From Blumeriella jaapii (Eukaryota > Ascomycota > Leotiomycetes > Helotiales > Drepanopezizaceae), in the NCBI GenBank assembly GCA_009599575.1, contig VWND01000078.1, forward strand, positions 248,001 through 312,000: a stretch of DNA of 64,000 nucleotides. Reading direction: 5' to 3'. Made by a program: the position numbers and the translations under genes. Positions 10,061-21,038 of the stretch are shown piece after piece (position 1 is the first letter of the stretch; every line of letters begins with the position of its first letter). The notes beneath the pieces were generated by a model. That model saw only the letters and a program-made list of their open reading frames with translations. It ran no database searches and was not told the origin of the DNA.

Positions 10061-11265
10061 ATGTACTTATTCATTTTCAATGCCGCGGTCGTCTCTCTGC
10101 TGTTAAGCTCTGTTTCTGCTGGACCTGCAATTCCTAAAAGGGAGTGTGAGTTTTTCGAGTTCAAATCTGCCGACTCTGTGACGTCTATACTGATATATCA
10201 TTAGTTGTATCCAATGCTCTCAATCCCTGGGTGTCGGTCGATGCCAGCGGTATCCCTGTAGCAACATACACCCCACGTATAACAATCATCAACGGCGCAG
10301 AAACAACAGTCGATCCGATTCCTTATAGCTTGACAGCTATAGGAACGGCAACTCAAATCGATTCGGGCCCTTCGCCAACATCTGCTGCCACGGGAGGTGG
10401 ATCATTCCAGGAATGCAACAATCTGGATGGCAAATATGCGCCGTTCTGCAAGCCAGATGACGGGTCGGATGTCAATGTCAATGGAAAATACTATGGTACA
10501 TCAGCAGAAACTTGAGGAGCAGGGCAGTGCTGACGTATGCAGTGACATGGGATAGGGGTTTCTTCAGTCAGAAGAACGCCTCGGTGAAGATCGTAGGGAA
10601 TTATGTCAACGAGACGGGTCATGGTCCAGTGGCTTTCGAATCAAGTCCTGTACCAGTCAGCGATGGCTATTTTGTGTGGACTATCGAGAAAGACTGGTTG
10701 CAAGATCAGAAGACGAACAACATTACGTTGTTTCTGAACAAGATTGATCCTCCTGCAGGATCGGCGAGCAGTTTGTCCGGTCAGTACTTTTCATTGCACA
10801 AATAAGTTTCTTGGGTGCATTGTTCGCCGGGCTGACAAAACCAGGCCCGACTGTCCGAGTGAAAGTATATGAGAAGCCCATTTACCGTCAGCCCCCAACT
10901 TCAGCCCCAAGGGTCAATCCCTCTACATCGCCCTCCCCATCGTCTTCGGCTTTATCATCCTCTGCCTCCTTGGCGGCTTCTTCTGGAATCGCAAAATCCG
11001 CAAGATAGGCCTCGGAAATGTCATGGGTCGCCGTAGAGGATACGGAGCGGGCAAGTCGAAGAGCCAGAGGATGCGATTAGGGAAGCAGGAAGGAGACATT
11101 CAACTGAGCGAACGAGAAGTCTATTCCGATGTGATGCCAAAAACAACCACAGGGGACTTTGAAAGAAATGACGGTGGACTTGGTAGTTTAGTGGGAAGTC
11201 AAGCGAGTGAGCATTATGTATTCAGGGATGAGCGGAGGAGGCAGGAGGGATTTCGATTCAGTTGA
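10061..11265 (+). CDS. Secretory-pathway single-pass membrane protein, fungal family, 4 exons, possible frame break
   Basis: Exons are 10061-10145, 10205-10495, 10543-10779 and a last exon ending at 11265. The product has a signal peptide (MYLFIFNAAVVSLLLSSVSA), a luminal Ser/Thr/Asn-glycosylation-rich part, a beta-rich domain containing YYVTWDRGFF and NYVNETG, one transmembrane segment (LYIALPIVFGFIILCLLGG), and a basic cytosolic tail beginning MGRRRGYGAGKSKSQR. This layout matches a fungal-specific family of unknown function that I know only from recall. Exon 4 is the problem. The acceptor at 10844 opens GPTVRVKVYEKP, which fits the family but runs out of frame before the membrane segment; a 1-nt change in the C run at 10905-10908 would restore it. 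A later acceptor (10891) gives a fully open 328-residue product but loses that motif. Confidence 0.75.
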
Positions 11266-11892
11266 GAGTGAGACGGAACATGGTTCTGGCTTTGAGGGAA
11301 GTCGATGATGGACGTGTACGATTGAACGTTGTATCAGAATGCTAGCGGCACGGATATGTTACCCAAGGATGCAGAAGGTATCCCCAAACAAAAAAAAAGT
11401 TTCCAGTCCCCTGCAATAGCGTTAAACATTTGTGGGTCTTCAGATCTCCCCGCTGATCCCATCCCCTGCAAAAGTCTCAGATAATTCAAAAGTCTAACTT
11501 TATTTGAGCAGCTATTTTCTTGGCTTTGATACTTCCGTTAGTTACGATCAACCTGGAAGAGAAACCCTCAACACTCTTCTCTTACAGTATGTCCTTAGAC
11601 TCCTCTTCATGCAAACCATGCTAGGTGCTAGGTGCAATCACTAAATGGAGCGCAAGCATTCCCCATACGTCATCTCTCAATAAGCAGCTGCGCGATCCTT
11701 GTTATAGCTGCTGATCTCGGTCATTTGTCGTGAAGCCCTCAGCAGGCGATCAATCTGCGAGGGCTTCTTCCCAGCTTATCTCATCAACCTTGTCTACGTC
11801 CTCTTTCTCGTCCACAATTTTTCTTGATGATCTGAAATCTTATCTTCACCTCTGTCACCATCTTTGCCCCCAAACACCAATTCACAATCCTC
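11266..11892. other. Intergenic, no supported gene
   Basis: 3' flank of the membrane protein gene. It contains a poly-A run near 11390 and no coding signal that I trust. Confidence 0.5.
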
Positions 11893-12433
11893 TCAATCCT
11901 CAAGTGTCGCGATGAATTTCCCCTCAAGCTCTCGAAATTTGTCAAAAAATAGATTGATACCGCTCTGGATGAAGCGAACAAAAGCGAAACTCGTCGATGG
12001 TAACGGCACACATCGGATCTCTAAAATGAGCCGCCTGGTTGCGAAACATCTTGATTGCTCGTGTAAGCTCTGTACATCATCTTCGCGTATCGCGGCTTCC
12101 ACTCCCGTATCATCTAGGGTCTCGCTTTCCTCTAACCCGTAGTCTGAATCTTCACTGCCACTTTTGTACGCGGAGATGCCGATCTGACCCAACCGTTGAA
12201 AAGCATCGTAGAATGTATCCTCGTCCGAGCTTGATTGGTCGGCGGAAAGGGCGGTTGGTGTTGAGGGAATGTCTTCGAGTAAATACCCGGGAGAATAGGG
12301 GCGCGTTGAGATATCTGACACAAGTCGTTGGTCAGACACTCACCAGCCAAAGGGGCTGGGAGGCATTAATATTGTCTTTGTGAGAATGTTGGATGATGCG
12401 AGATGCATCGGTACTCGAACGTGACGCAGACAT
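11893..12433 (-). CDS. Hypothetical acidic protein, exon structure uncertain
   Basis: A minus-strand frame from about 12339 to the stop at 11893 is Ser/Asp/Glu-rich (SSSDEDTFYDAFQRLG, SGSEDSDYGLEESETLDD) and ends with INLFFDKFRELEGKF. It has no ATG of its own near its start. An ATG at 12433 opens a separate 31-codon frame (MSASRSSTDASRIIQHSH) that ends at a GTGAGT donor in phase 0. It can splice to the CAG just before IGISAYKSGS in the right frame, but that would skip part of the acidic frame. No family is recognised. It may be a rapidly evolving gene or a relic. Confidence 0.3.
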
Positions 12434-14596
12434 GCTGCGCGCTCGCGGATAGATATACGAAAGAGATGAAGGTGCTCTGAATACGCGACAGATGTTGTAC
12501 AATTGTATTCCGTGTCGTACTAAACAGTGAAAGGGGATCCAGCGCGACGATGTTGGATGCTTTTGATCTGATCGTTGTAGGAGGTTGTAGTTCAGCGTTG
12601 CTGCGATTATCACAGTGGCATATCACGTGAAGACCAGGAATGAATGCTGTCGTTCTTGCCTAAAAAGCTAACCTGTGAGCTCAAGAAAATCATCGTTTGC
12701 CCTGCGTCATCCATTTCCGACCACTTATTCCATCTCATTTGCCCTTAACTAGATACTATATGTGATGATGATTAAAGTGGAAGCGTCTATGGTATCCTAA
12801 AAAAGATTCTGCGTTCTGCAGACCAACTCTTGATCTTTAAGTTCCTCCTTCAGATCCACACCGCCTGGGTACTTCGGATCAAACACGACTCCGTATTCAT
12901 CCATGTTTTCCTAACTTTTCGAAATAAGCTGATCTCGAGTGAAGTTATTGAGACGCCTGTCATGAGCTGCTTCGCATTGGAATATCACTGTCTGTGCAGA
13001 TTGATTCCTTTGCCATTTTCGACTAGCCTAGACTGATATACAGTACGTGGACATATGAATATGCGCCTGTCCACTGGACCGTAATTTGTTACAGCAGCCA
13101 GATACCTCGAAGTTCTTGACGAATACTTTTCTACGATCTTTTACGACGATAGCATTTTTATGCAAAACAATGCTTCGATTCATAAAGCGTAAAATATTTA
13201 GCATTGGTTTCGTAATATAACTATTAAGTTAATGCTTTATCCGCCGGATTGTAACACGATCGAAAATTTATAAAAATGCTGTAAGGATTGATAGGCAGGG
13301 AAACACTAGTTCAGACAATTGAGCTCAGATAAGGTTGGGTTGATAGTCAAACTGATCTTTACCTTCTATATTTCTCGTAGAAGGCTTTGATAAATACAAG
13401 AGGAGGAGTGGAGTCCTCGTTAAGAGTATTCACAGGAGGCAAGGCGAACCTCATTTAGTATGCTTTTCTCGCTCTCATTCCCGACCTCTATTCCTTCGTC
13501 TGGATCCCTTCAATATAACTTTAATAACTCGTTCCTCCTCAACCACTTCTATAGAGTGTTTTACCTAAGTATCATTTCCAGCCCCCACGGTACTATCCGG
13601 CCCCCACGGGCTATTCGTGGAGAGTGCTATTCGAGGGTTGGTCGGAGGTTGGTGGTCCTGGCGGGTCACCTGCCTATGCACGTGATATTGGTTCATAACA
13701 AATGCTTAAGCAAAAATAATTAGTCTTAAACCAGAGCTTACAGTTATAAAGATAATAATGCAATACAGCGATTATTGAGAAAATTGCACATAAAGCGTGA
13801 AAGCATTTGAAAAATCTGTTATTAAATAAGCTAGCGGAAGGCATGCAACAAAGGGTAAACGCTATTAAAGCTGCAAACGGGTGGTAATCTAAATACTAAT
13901 TGAATTGAATATACTGTCGATACTAAGCTTTAATCTGAGCTACTTAGATTTAAAATCAAGCTACTAATGGTGGAGCTATATAGTTGTAAAGGCAGTGGAT
14001 AATTGGTAGGGTGACATGTGATTTCACGAGCGCATATTCATGTGTCCACCCACTGTAAGCTGAAAGTTTTTACAGCGGATCTCTTGGAAAGAGGTTCGAC
14101 CAATCTGAATTCGAAAAATAAACACGAAATACGAAAATTCTTCAGACGACAGACACTCTTTGTGGAAGCTTGACCTCGCAGCAGGCGACACTAGTATTAA
14201 TCCGTGAGTATAATGGCTATAGCGCAGTACCACCCAGTCACGTGATATCACGATTTAAATCACGTTGCAGTGTGCGCTAAGGCATCCATAGATTCCTACA
14301 GTATGTGCATTACTGTAGGGGATGGAACATCAGTTTTTTGGTTACGAAATCATAAAGTCACGTGTTGTCACATAACAGTCAAAATCACGTGATTCATCCA
14401 TACACATTGTATTCCAGAGTTCGCGACCTACAACTTAGAAGCCCCGTAGTCAATTCAAACCTCCTACGAACATTTTGCTGTTTGCTCCCTTGACAATTAC
14501 CGTAGCTCGTATCTGCTCCCTAGATACCAGCATACCATCAATGTTGCACGTCTCAACCCATCTCATAAAGGTGTCACCAACACAATCCTACTTAAA
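12434..14596. other. AT-rich gene-poor island
   Basis: About 2.2 kb without a supportable gene. From ~12800 to ~14400 the composition is strongly AT-rich, with many TA dinucleotides and short AT runs, unlike the flanking genes. This is what repeat-induced mutation of an old transposon would leave, but no transposon protein or terminal repeat can be read. Several TCACGTGA-like words cluster at 14237-14395. Confidence 0.55.
14237..14395. promoter_or_regulatory. Cluster of CACGTG E-box palindromes
   Basis: TCACGTGA-type words occur near 14239, 14358 and 14392, with extra half-sites (TCACG, ATCACG) between them. CACGTG is the core bound by Cbf1-type bHLH proteins. The cluster lies downstream of the kinase gene in AT-rich DNA, so function is doubtful. 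Confidence 0.3.
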
Positions 14597-16197
14597 TCAG
14601 ACAGGTTCCGGCCGCGCAATATCTTGGTATTCCTCGTAACAAGTTGGATCCTGTACGAAAAGAGGAAGAGCAGCCATTCCATTCGTTATGTTCTGCTTTA
14701 GATCTGCCACCGAAGGCCGCAAGCCCGGTTTCTCATAAAGACATTCGAATATCGTATCTATCAGCGTCTTGCTGTATGTATATGCTCGCATATCGATCCC
14801 GTAGGTATTACCCATTGCTGGGGCGCCGTTGAGGATCCCGTCCGAGTTCCCGGCCGAGCTTTGAGGATAAAAAGGTTCCTTATGGTCAGGCGGATCATAC
14901 GAGAGAGTCAACAGTTGGAACATAATCACGCCGACACCCCACTATATCAGAAAATAAAGTCAGTAAGTACATGTTTTCTCGACCGCAACACCGCACAGCC
15001 GCCGACTCACCACGTTGGTATAGGGGCCGTAAGCACCGGCGATTTCTGAATCTTTGTAGCCTTCATAATCCCATTCTGCAGTGAATTGTTCCTGTGAAAA
15101 CCAATCAGATCCAACAGCGATCTCAACGCGATTTTGCTAATTGTTAGCCTGGGAAGGAATAGACTCTAACCGGCGTATAATAATCTTCGGTGCCCATCCG
15201 GCGTAACCGCTCCAACTCTTCATCGCTTAGCTGTTTCTCCGGACTCGGATCGATAAAAGTTGCACTGCCAAAATCAATGAACTACGAGATTCAGCAAAAA
15301 GCCGAACGACTTTTCTCGGAAGGGACTATACCTTGAGTATTGGGAGGTAGTGCAGCCCATCTTGCGGGACAGCTAACATGACATTGTCAGGTTTGATATC
15401 CAGGTGTACGATCGGAACCCAGCCAGCATATGGGTAATCTAAATTCTCGGAACCAATCTCCATCCCCATAAGCCCATCAACTAAACAGTTGAAGATGGTC
15501 CACAGAGTAGACTCTTTCAAAGGTTTCTGTCTTTAGAAAGAAGTCAGTAGTCGCCAGGCTAAACTTTGGCCATGCAACCGACTCACAGATCAATTCTTCT
15601 CGACAGCAGTTGCTCCAAAGAGCCATGAGAGCAATATTCCTGAAACATCCGTATGTATATACCGTCCCAACTATCATCTAGACCTTCTAGTGCCCCTTTT
15701 TTCAGAGCATATGCTGGGTGCAACATGTTCACTATGTGTTGGCTGGCATAATTTGTCTGCTCGAGGAACATGCTCTCATTGTAGATAGCGTCGGTCATGT
15801 GGCCAGGCTGGAGTTCTTTCACGACAACCTGCGTGTAGGGCGGCCTTCCGATCTCTGGAGGAGCAATCCACTCCCAGAGCCCTGCCATCGCAGTGCCGCC
15901 AGATCCCAAGAACTTTGTCCCCCTCCAGTGAGCAGGGTTGCCGGGAATGCCGGCAACTGTCTTGTTTAGGAAGTCCTGGAAGACCCTACTTATGGGAGTG
16001 ACCTGCTCCGGCTCTATACTAGGATCCGATGTTATGTTTCGAGGTGCTCTTGGTGGGAGGGCGGCTGGCGGCGTGTAAGGAAAAGTTCTGTACATCTTCG
16101 TCGCATCTTTAATCGTTAAAGGTATGTGGTTTGGATCTCTATACATTCGCCAGTGATTAATCTCCTCTAGCATCTCCTCAGTAATAGCTTGCGCCAT
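14597..16197 (-). CDS. Protein kinase-domain protein, 5 exons
   Basis: Predicted Ser/Thr-type protein kinase of about 448 residues. Exons are 16197-15587, 15530-15332, 15281-15171, 15091-15011 and 14941-14597, and all junctions keep phase. The glycine loop is at 97-105 (FLGSGGTAMAGLW), the ATP-binding lysine is probably K127 (VVVKEL), the catalytic loop is HLDIKPDN with D248, the DFG motif is FIDFGSA (D273), and GTEDYYTPEQF stands in the activation/APE region, so APE itself is altered. WGVGVIMFQLLT is the F-helix and RPSVADL the late-lobe signature. All catalytic residues are present, so it could be active. Divergent kinases of this kind are common as expanded families in filamentous fungi; substrate unknown. 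An upstream ATG at 16326 could add a short 5' exon (MNREFATLLTQ...), so the N-terminus is uncertain. Confidence 0.85.
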
Positions 16198-17734
16198 ACT
16201 TGCTAGTCGAGCGCGAAAATCTGGTCCCTGTCGTGTTGACGAAATGGAAAGCAGTAGATGTTCCAAAATTCGAGCAAATACTCACTACCAAACTTGAGTC
16301 AGTAAGGTCGCAAATTCCCGGTTCATTGTTAAGTTCGGAGCCGCAACATCTTAGCAGGCCCGAAACGGCAACATCGCTGCTTGCTTGAACGTTGCTTTGT
16401 TCTCCACATTCCAGCACCTCGTACCATCTACTACAAAATAATTAAGCGAGGTTTTTTCTAAACAGCTAAACAACGAAGCGCAATTTGGCGCTGCTCACTG
16501 TTGATAGTCTGCTCACCCTGTTACGATATTGCCGAGGTTTATCAATATCAGGTAGGGTAACAGGATTCTGCGAATTGCTTTCCTGATATTTGCTTTGAGC
16601 TCGAAACATCGAGCGGTCTCTTTACCGTGTGACCGATGCCAATCGATCCGAGGGAAACCACTGTAAGGCAGGATCTATGTATAACAAAGTAACATGTCAT
16701 CGCGAGGCTCGGGTTGGCTAGATCACAAGATACCGAAACGGAGTTTCTGCCGTCAGCTAGGTATCCGTATTTGAATGCTACGGGGTGTTTGGACGTGGTT
16801 CTTTGCATCGTGACTGGGACAGTGGCCTACGTAAGAATATGGGTTTTGGGAAAGCAAAAGGACGCAATTCTCCAGGCTCCGGAAAGCAAGAAGCAGAGGG
16901 ACCCATTGGCCTGGAAATGAGGTTGGCCGGAGTCACCGGACGCGATTCACAGAACAGATTGAGATTGTACCCGCTTAGCCATGCAACTCAGACATCGCGA
17001 GACTTCTCATGCGATGCTTTCGAGTTCCAAAGCATGCATTGCGTAATGCCAATCAACCTGACAGGCTTTCGAGGAAATCATACTAAGAAACGTGGGATTG
17101 TCTTCACATCGAGAATAGAATACGCGCTGAGGCCCGGTGAAAGAAGATTGATAGTGATTTCGAATCACGTTAATCCTTTCGTGGGTTGCATTACTGTTTA
17201 CTTTTTTTAGACTAAGTGGAGGTTCTAAAGAACTTGCGTGACGGATTTAATTGATATGCTCGTGACATCGACGCCGAAGTGAAAGCGGGCCAAGCCCAAT
17301 AAGCGAACCGTAGTGGAGACCGTAACCAGTAAGTTGTGTTACATCAGTATGACTAATCTTACTATTGAGGCTCAAAGGATCTCAAAAGTTAATTCCTGGG
17401 ATTTGCTTCGCACAAGTCATATTATGTGCTTAGGTAACAGATACTTGGCAAGTGATTTCATGTTACGAATCTTTGGCTCATCCCATTCTATACGCCTGCA
17501 TTTTTGGTGGTAGCGCATGAATCTCGAGTTTTTGAATACTCGAACTTGTACGTATGTTATATCATAGCTGATATAGATTCGAATCATTGGTATTCTTAGA
17601 AATGAGAGTCCAGTGTATAAAAGATGGGAAATCCTCTCTCATGTCTTCACAGCAGCAGCATTCCAATCATTCCAATCATTCCATCTCATTCACTCTCGAT
17701 CATTCCACGTTCAAAACATTCCTTCTCATTCACG
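16198..17734. other. Intergenic, no supported gene
   Basis: Several frames of 60-140 codons occur, but none has start, splice or composition support. It may include the first exon of the kinase (ATG at 16326). The right part is the promoter of the secreted acidic protein. Confidence 0.5.
17616..17622 (+). promoter_or_regulatory. TATA box of the secreted acidic-tail gene
   Basis: TATAAAA lies 119 nt before the ATG at 17735. The leader between them holds repeated CATTCCAAT-like words (17663-17722). Position and sequence suit a fungal core promoter; no other candidate is nearby. Confidence 0.45.
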
Positions 17735-18247
17735 ATGAAGCCTGTATCGATTCTTTTTGCTCTCAGCAGCATCGCAACTGTCTCTATCGCCGCACCAACA
17801 TCGGTTTCTCCTGGTTCGTCTTCTATCATTGCCTCCAAGCAATGCCAGGAGCTTACCGGCCGATCGGGTCACACTATTCCTGTCGACCCTGCTTTCATTC
17901 AGGCTGTGGCATCAAAGCTGCTCGGAACCGAAGCCGCTTGCAAATTCTACACGTCTCCCAATTGCGATGGTTCAGAGAAAACACTTGCCAGCATCTCTGA
18001 CTACGAGAACGTAATTCGCAGTTACCTCTGCGAGAAATCACCCCTTGAGGAAAGTGTTGCTCGAAAGAGCTTGGGTGCTCGAGGCGAGCCCGAATCCGAG
18101 TCAGATGATGACGATGACGATATGGAAGAGGATGATGGGGACGATGATGATGGGGACGATGATGATGGTGATGACGGAGACAGCGATGCTGAGTGGGACA
18201 GTGAAGACGACTTTCCAGAAGAAGAAGGAGACGAAGACGGGGAATAG
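17735..18247 (+). CDS. Small secreted protein with Asp/Glu-rich C-terminal tail
   Basis: 170 residues. The ATG at 17735 is followed by a clear signal peptide (MKPVSILFALSSIATVSIAA). The mature N-terminal half has four cysteines (QCQELTG, AACKFY, PNCDGS, YLCEKS), suggesting two disulfides. From ~residue 115 the chain becomes extremely acidic, with runs such as DDDDDDMEEDDGDDDDGDDDD encoded by GAT/GAC repeats (18107-18185), ending EEEGDEDGE. No family is recognised. A small secreted cysteine protein in a plant-associated type of fungus invites the word effector, but nothing here proves it; the acidic tail could bind calcium or other cations. A frame open upstream of the ATG would lack the signal peptide. 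Confidence 0.75.
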   Translation: MKPVSILFALSSIATVSIAAPTSVSPGSSSIIASKQCQELTGRSGHTIPVDPAFIQAVASKLLGTEAACKFYTSPNCDGSEKTLASISDYENVIRSYLCEKSPLEESVARKSLGARGEPESESDDDDDDMEEDDGDDDDGDDDDGDDGDSDAEWDSEDDFPEEEGDEDGE

Positions 18248-18328
18248 ATCCAAAGTGTCCGGATTCTAGTAGGAGTGGCAGAGGGTATTGTGAACTTCGG
18301 GACCTCTACGCTCTCTTACCTTCCACCA

Positions 18329-18605
18329 TTTTCCTTGCCGTTCTTGGAGGCTCGATATCACCTGAACTCGAGCCTCCGAGGTTTGTCTTTTCCGCTCGCC
18401 TAGCTAGTTCAAGCCTTTCTAATCTCCAGTCTTACACTGGAGATTTCTTAGGGGAGATACACAAATACAACACAGTCTTTACCGAGAGTTTGATTCATCG
18501 ATTCTAGCCTTTCATGAGAGCCCCTATCGTCCCTCTGTCTATGCACGATAGGAAGCTTCATACAAAATGGTGGATTAGCGTCACAGCACCAATGTAGCTA
18601 CCACC
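18329..18605 (+). repeat. Dispersed hairpin repeat, copy A
   Basis: The most complete of four related intergenic copies (others 30467, 56393, 60661). It starts TTTTCCTTGCC and contains an inverted pair GGAGGCTCGA...TCGAGCCTCC (near 18356-18378), then TTCCGCTCGCC. A second hairpin TCTCCAGT-CTTAC-ACTGGAGA lies at 18423-18443, and a third, CTATCGT...ACGATAG, near 18524-18551. It ends with AATGGTGGATTAGCG, shared with copy C. It lies 3' of the secreted protein gene. Whether it is a mobile element or a structured RNA is not known. Confidence 0.7.
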
Positions 18606-19099
18606 ATTTGCCAGCAACTTTTGTTATTGTTAAACTAGTGCTTTGCTAGTGTACCTAAATCCAATTACTTAGGTACTCTTCTGCTCGATGAGCAACTTGC
18701 TGGCTCATTACCATGAACTCAAATTGATGGGCTCGTTGAGCCTTGCGTATTTCAAAAATATTGTCATTTGTAAAAACCTTCTCACTATTGATCTTCCAGC
18801 GCTCTCGGACTTTGCAGCGCTTTTGCCTATTTTGCTTCTGGTCATCACTCTTCCCTTGGCGCTATCGTCATTATAGCGTACGTTTGACGAGATTTGTGTT
18901 TGACATGCTCGCGGGGCCTTTCTCAGCCAATTTGTCGATCTATCATGCGATCACGATTGTCTTGACGCTGCGGATGTGTCAGACTTCTTTTCCGAAGCTC
19001 TCGTCGCCAAGCTTGTACGGCTCCGCTTCCAAGCACCCCCTGAAGTGTCTACGCGGGATTCTAACCTGCTCCGCCGCTAATGTATAAGCTTATCAATCC
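18606..19099. other. Intergenic or downstream part of the ATPase relic
   Basis: AT-rich sequence with no intact frame. It may be the decayed 3' part of the Ca2+-ATPase relic that is legible from 19100, but I could not align it by eye. Confidence 0.35.
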
Positions 19100-19980
19100 T
19101 CCGATTTATGCTCAATTATCCTAGGAAGAAGTGTCAGCTTAATTCTCGAGCATTGAAGCACTTCGTCTGTCGTGATTTCGCCTCTTCTGCAACGCTTGCT
19201 GCATCGTTCTTGTTGTCTGTCCGAAAGTTGAGTGCTGCCACTAAGGTTAACTTGTTTGCAGTCAAATTGCCGTTTTGTCGGAACAGACTGTAGTACTATT
19301 CCCCATTGTCTCGCACGATCGCGCCTAGGAAGAGATTATTGTCTTTCAGCACTTTTGTCTCTGCACAAATCGGACAATAAAAGTTCTACTTCAATTGTGT
19401 TTGTTAAGGAATTTCGGTTTACTTCCTCAAGTTGAATGTTACCAGATACGGAGCTATGCGACCAAGAGCCAAAGCAAGTGTCACGGCAAGCGGCAATCCT
19501 TCCCAGACAGCGACTAGCACCACGGTCACAGAAACGATCAAAATCCGCACCAATTGCTGGTCTTTTTCTGATGGAATTGCATCATTTAGGGGTTTAGAGG
19601 TAATTTTGAAGCTCTCTAGAAAAAGATGTAATTTCAATCAAGGAAAAAAAGTGGGAGATGGGAGGAACAGGCTGACACGACCTCCTACGTCCCGAGCTGA
19701 ATTGGCAAATAACCTATCTTCGAAAACTCTCTTGTGACATCGCTGAACACAAAGATACTTATACCTGTGTTCACCATCAGGGAACATAACCGCCAAGCCA
19801 CGCATGCAGCGATATGTCTCTCGAATCAGGAGCGCCGATACTTGGAGTCCCTTGGCCCAGAGCTGCCTTCTGCATCCCACCTGCACCTATCGTGGAGAGA
19901 CCAGGCCTCCGAAGCTTTCAACGACACATTCTTGTTTGCATGTGCTGATCTCGGACAGTATACTTAGCGGGGCTTGATTT
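19100..19980 (-). pseudogene. Relic of a PMCA-type P-type Ca2+-ATPase
   Basis: Read on the minus strand, broken frames show pieces of a plasma-membrane-type calcium ATPase in the right order. About 19890-19680 gives AKGLQVSA...KRVFEDRLF, like the N-terminal GLEKGLRTD/RVFGDNRLP region. 19570-19455 gives LVRILIVSVTVVLVAVWEGLPLAVTLALALG, the M4 segment, in which the invariant Pro of VPEGLP is now Trp. 19360-19330 gives TKVLKDNNL. 19317-19270 gives CETMGNSTTVCSDKT, the phosphorylation site, where DKTGT is now DKTAI followed by a stop. The distance between the first two pieces is far too short for a real pump, so an internal deletion is needed. Frameshifts and stops separate the rest. It cannot be functional. 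Confidence 0.75.
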
Positions 19981-21038
19981 GTGCGTGGGACAGCGTGCCG
20001 TGGGAGTCTTGCTGTTTGTTTGGACTTGGGAACACAATGACGAAGAGTTATCATGTTAAGCCTGCGGCACACATGAGGGGTGGTCTGTAGCCCTAAGGAA
20101 GTGAAATGATAGCAAGACTGTGAGGTGGAAGTGAGACGTGGAAGCTGGAGCGTGGCAGACAATAGATGCGAGACAGAGGTATTTTGTAACTTTCGAGAAA
20201 AGCAGGGGATCGGGTGCTTTTCTACCTCTCAGATAGTATTCTATGTGCTCTTTTAGAACGAGAGGGGTAGCGAAGCGAGTACGCGAAGATAGAGAGAGAG
20301 TCCTTCGTGTGTTACTTTGGACTTGTGCACCGTTAAGTAGATAGTTGGTTGAGAAAACGCAAAAGAGAGAATTGAATGACAGTGATAATAACAGCGAAGG
20401 TCAGAAAAGCTCAAGTGTTCCCACAAAGAGCCGCACTAAAGCAAAGTTAAGTTCGTTCAGGAAATACTCGCTTGCAAATGTGTTATGAAATGGGGGCTAT
20501 TTGAAGAGAAAAGGAACAAAATTTTCTTCCAGAGAGAAATACATAGTTTCCATCACAACAAATGATGTTATCATGCCCGTACATTCAACAAATATTTATG
20601 TTAAGCTTGCTCGGCCAATAATTCGTAGCATGGTTTAGAAACTCCTTTATTATTTGGATATTTTCCTGTCGACATGCTGTATAAGCTGTCCGCTCTGCAA
20701 TGCCTCTGCCTCTAAGAATCTTGGTCGTAGAAATGTCTCGCCAAAGAATAAACCCCAAGAACAAGTAGCCATGGATAGGTTGTCACCTATCTAGGTACTT
20801 TTGCTCCATTCTGCACGTGACAGCGCTACCACTGCGCTTCTCACGGCGAAAGATAGAACGCCACCGTCGAATGCAAGTCTAAAACCCGCGAGCCAGCGCT
20901 ATGCCCCTCCATTTATGTGCTTTCTTTTCCATGCCATGTACCCCGCTATGCCGATCAATTTATATGCTTCCCTTTTCCTGCCATATACCCTTCCGAAGAA
21001 AATTCTTCCCCGGCACCGACCCATCCATCCATATATAT
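19981..21038. other. Intergenic, no supported gene
   Basis: No supported reading frame. This is probably the upstream part of the ATPase relic and the 3' flank of the next minus-strand gene. Confidence 0.5.

Noticed and set aside
16548..17220. Overlapping frames on both strands upstream of the secreted acidic protein
   Set aside because: None has start, splice or composition support.
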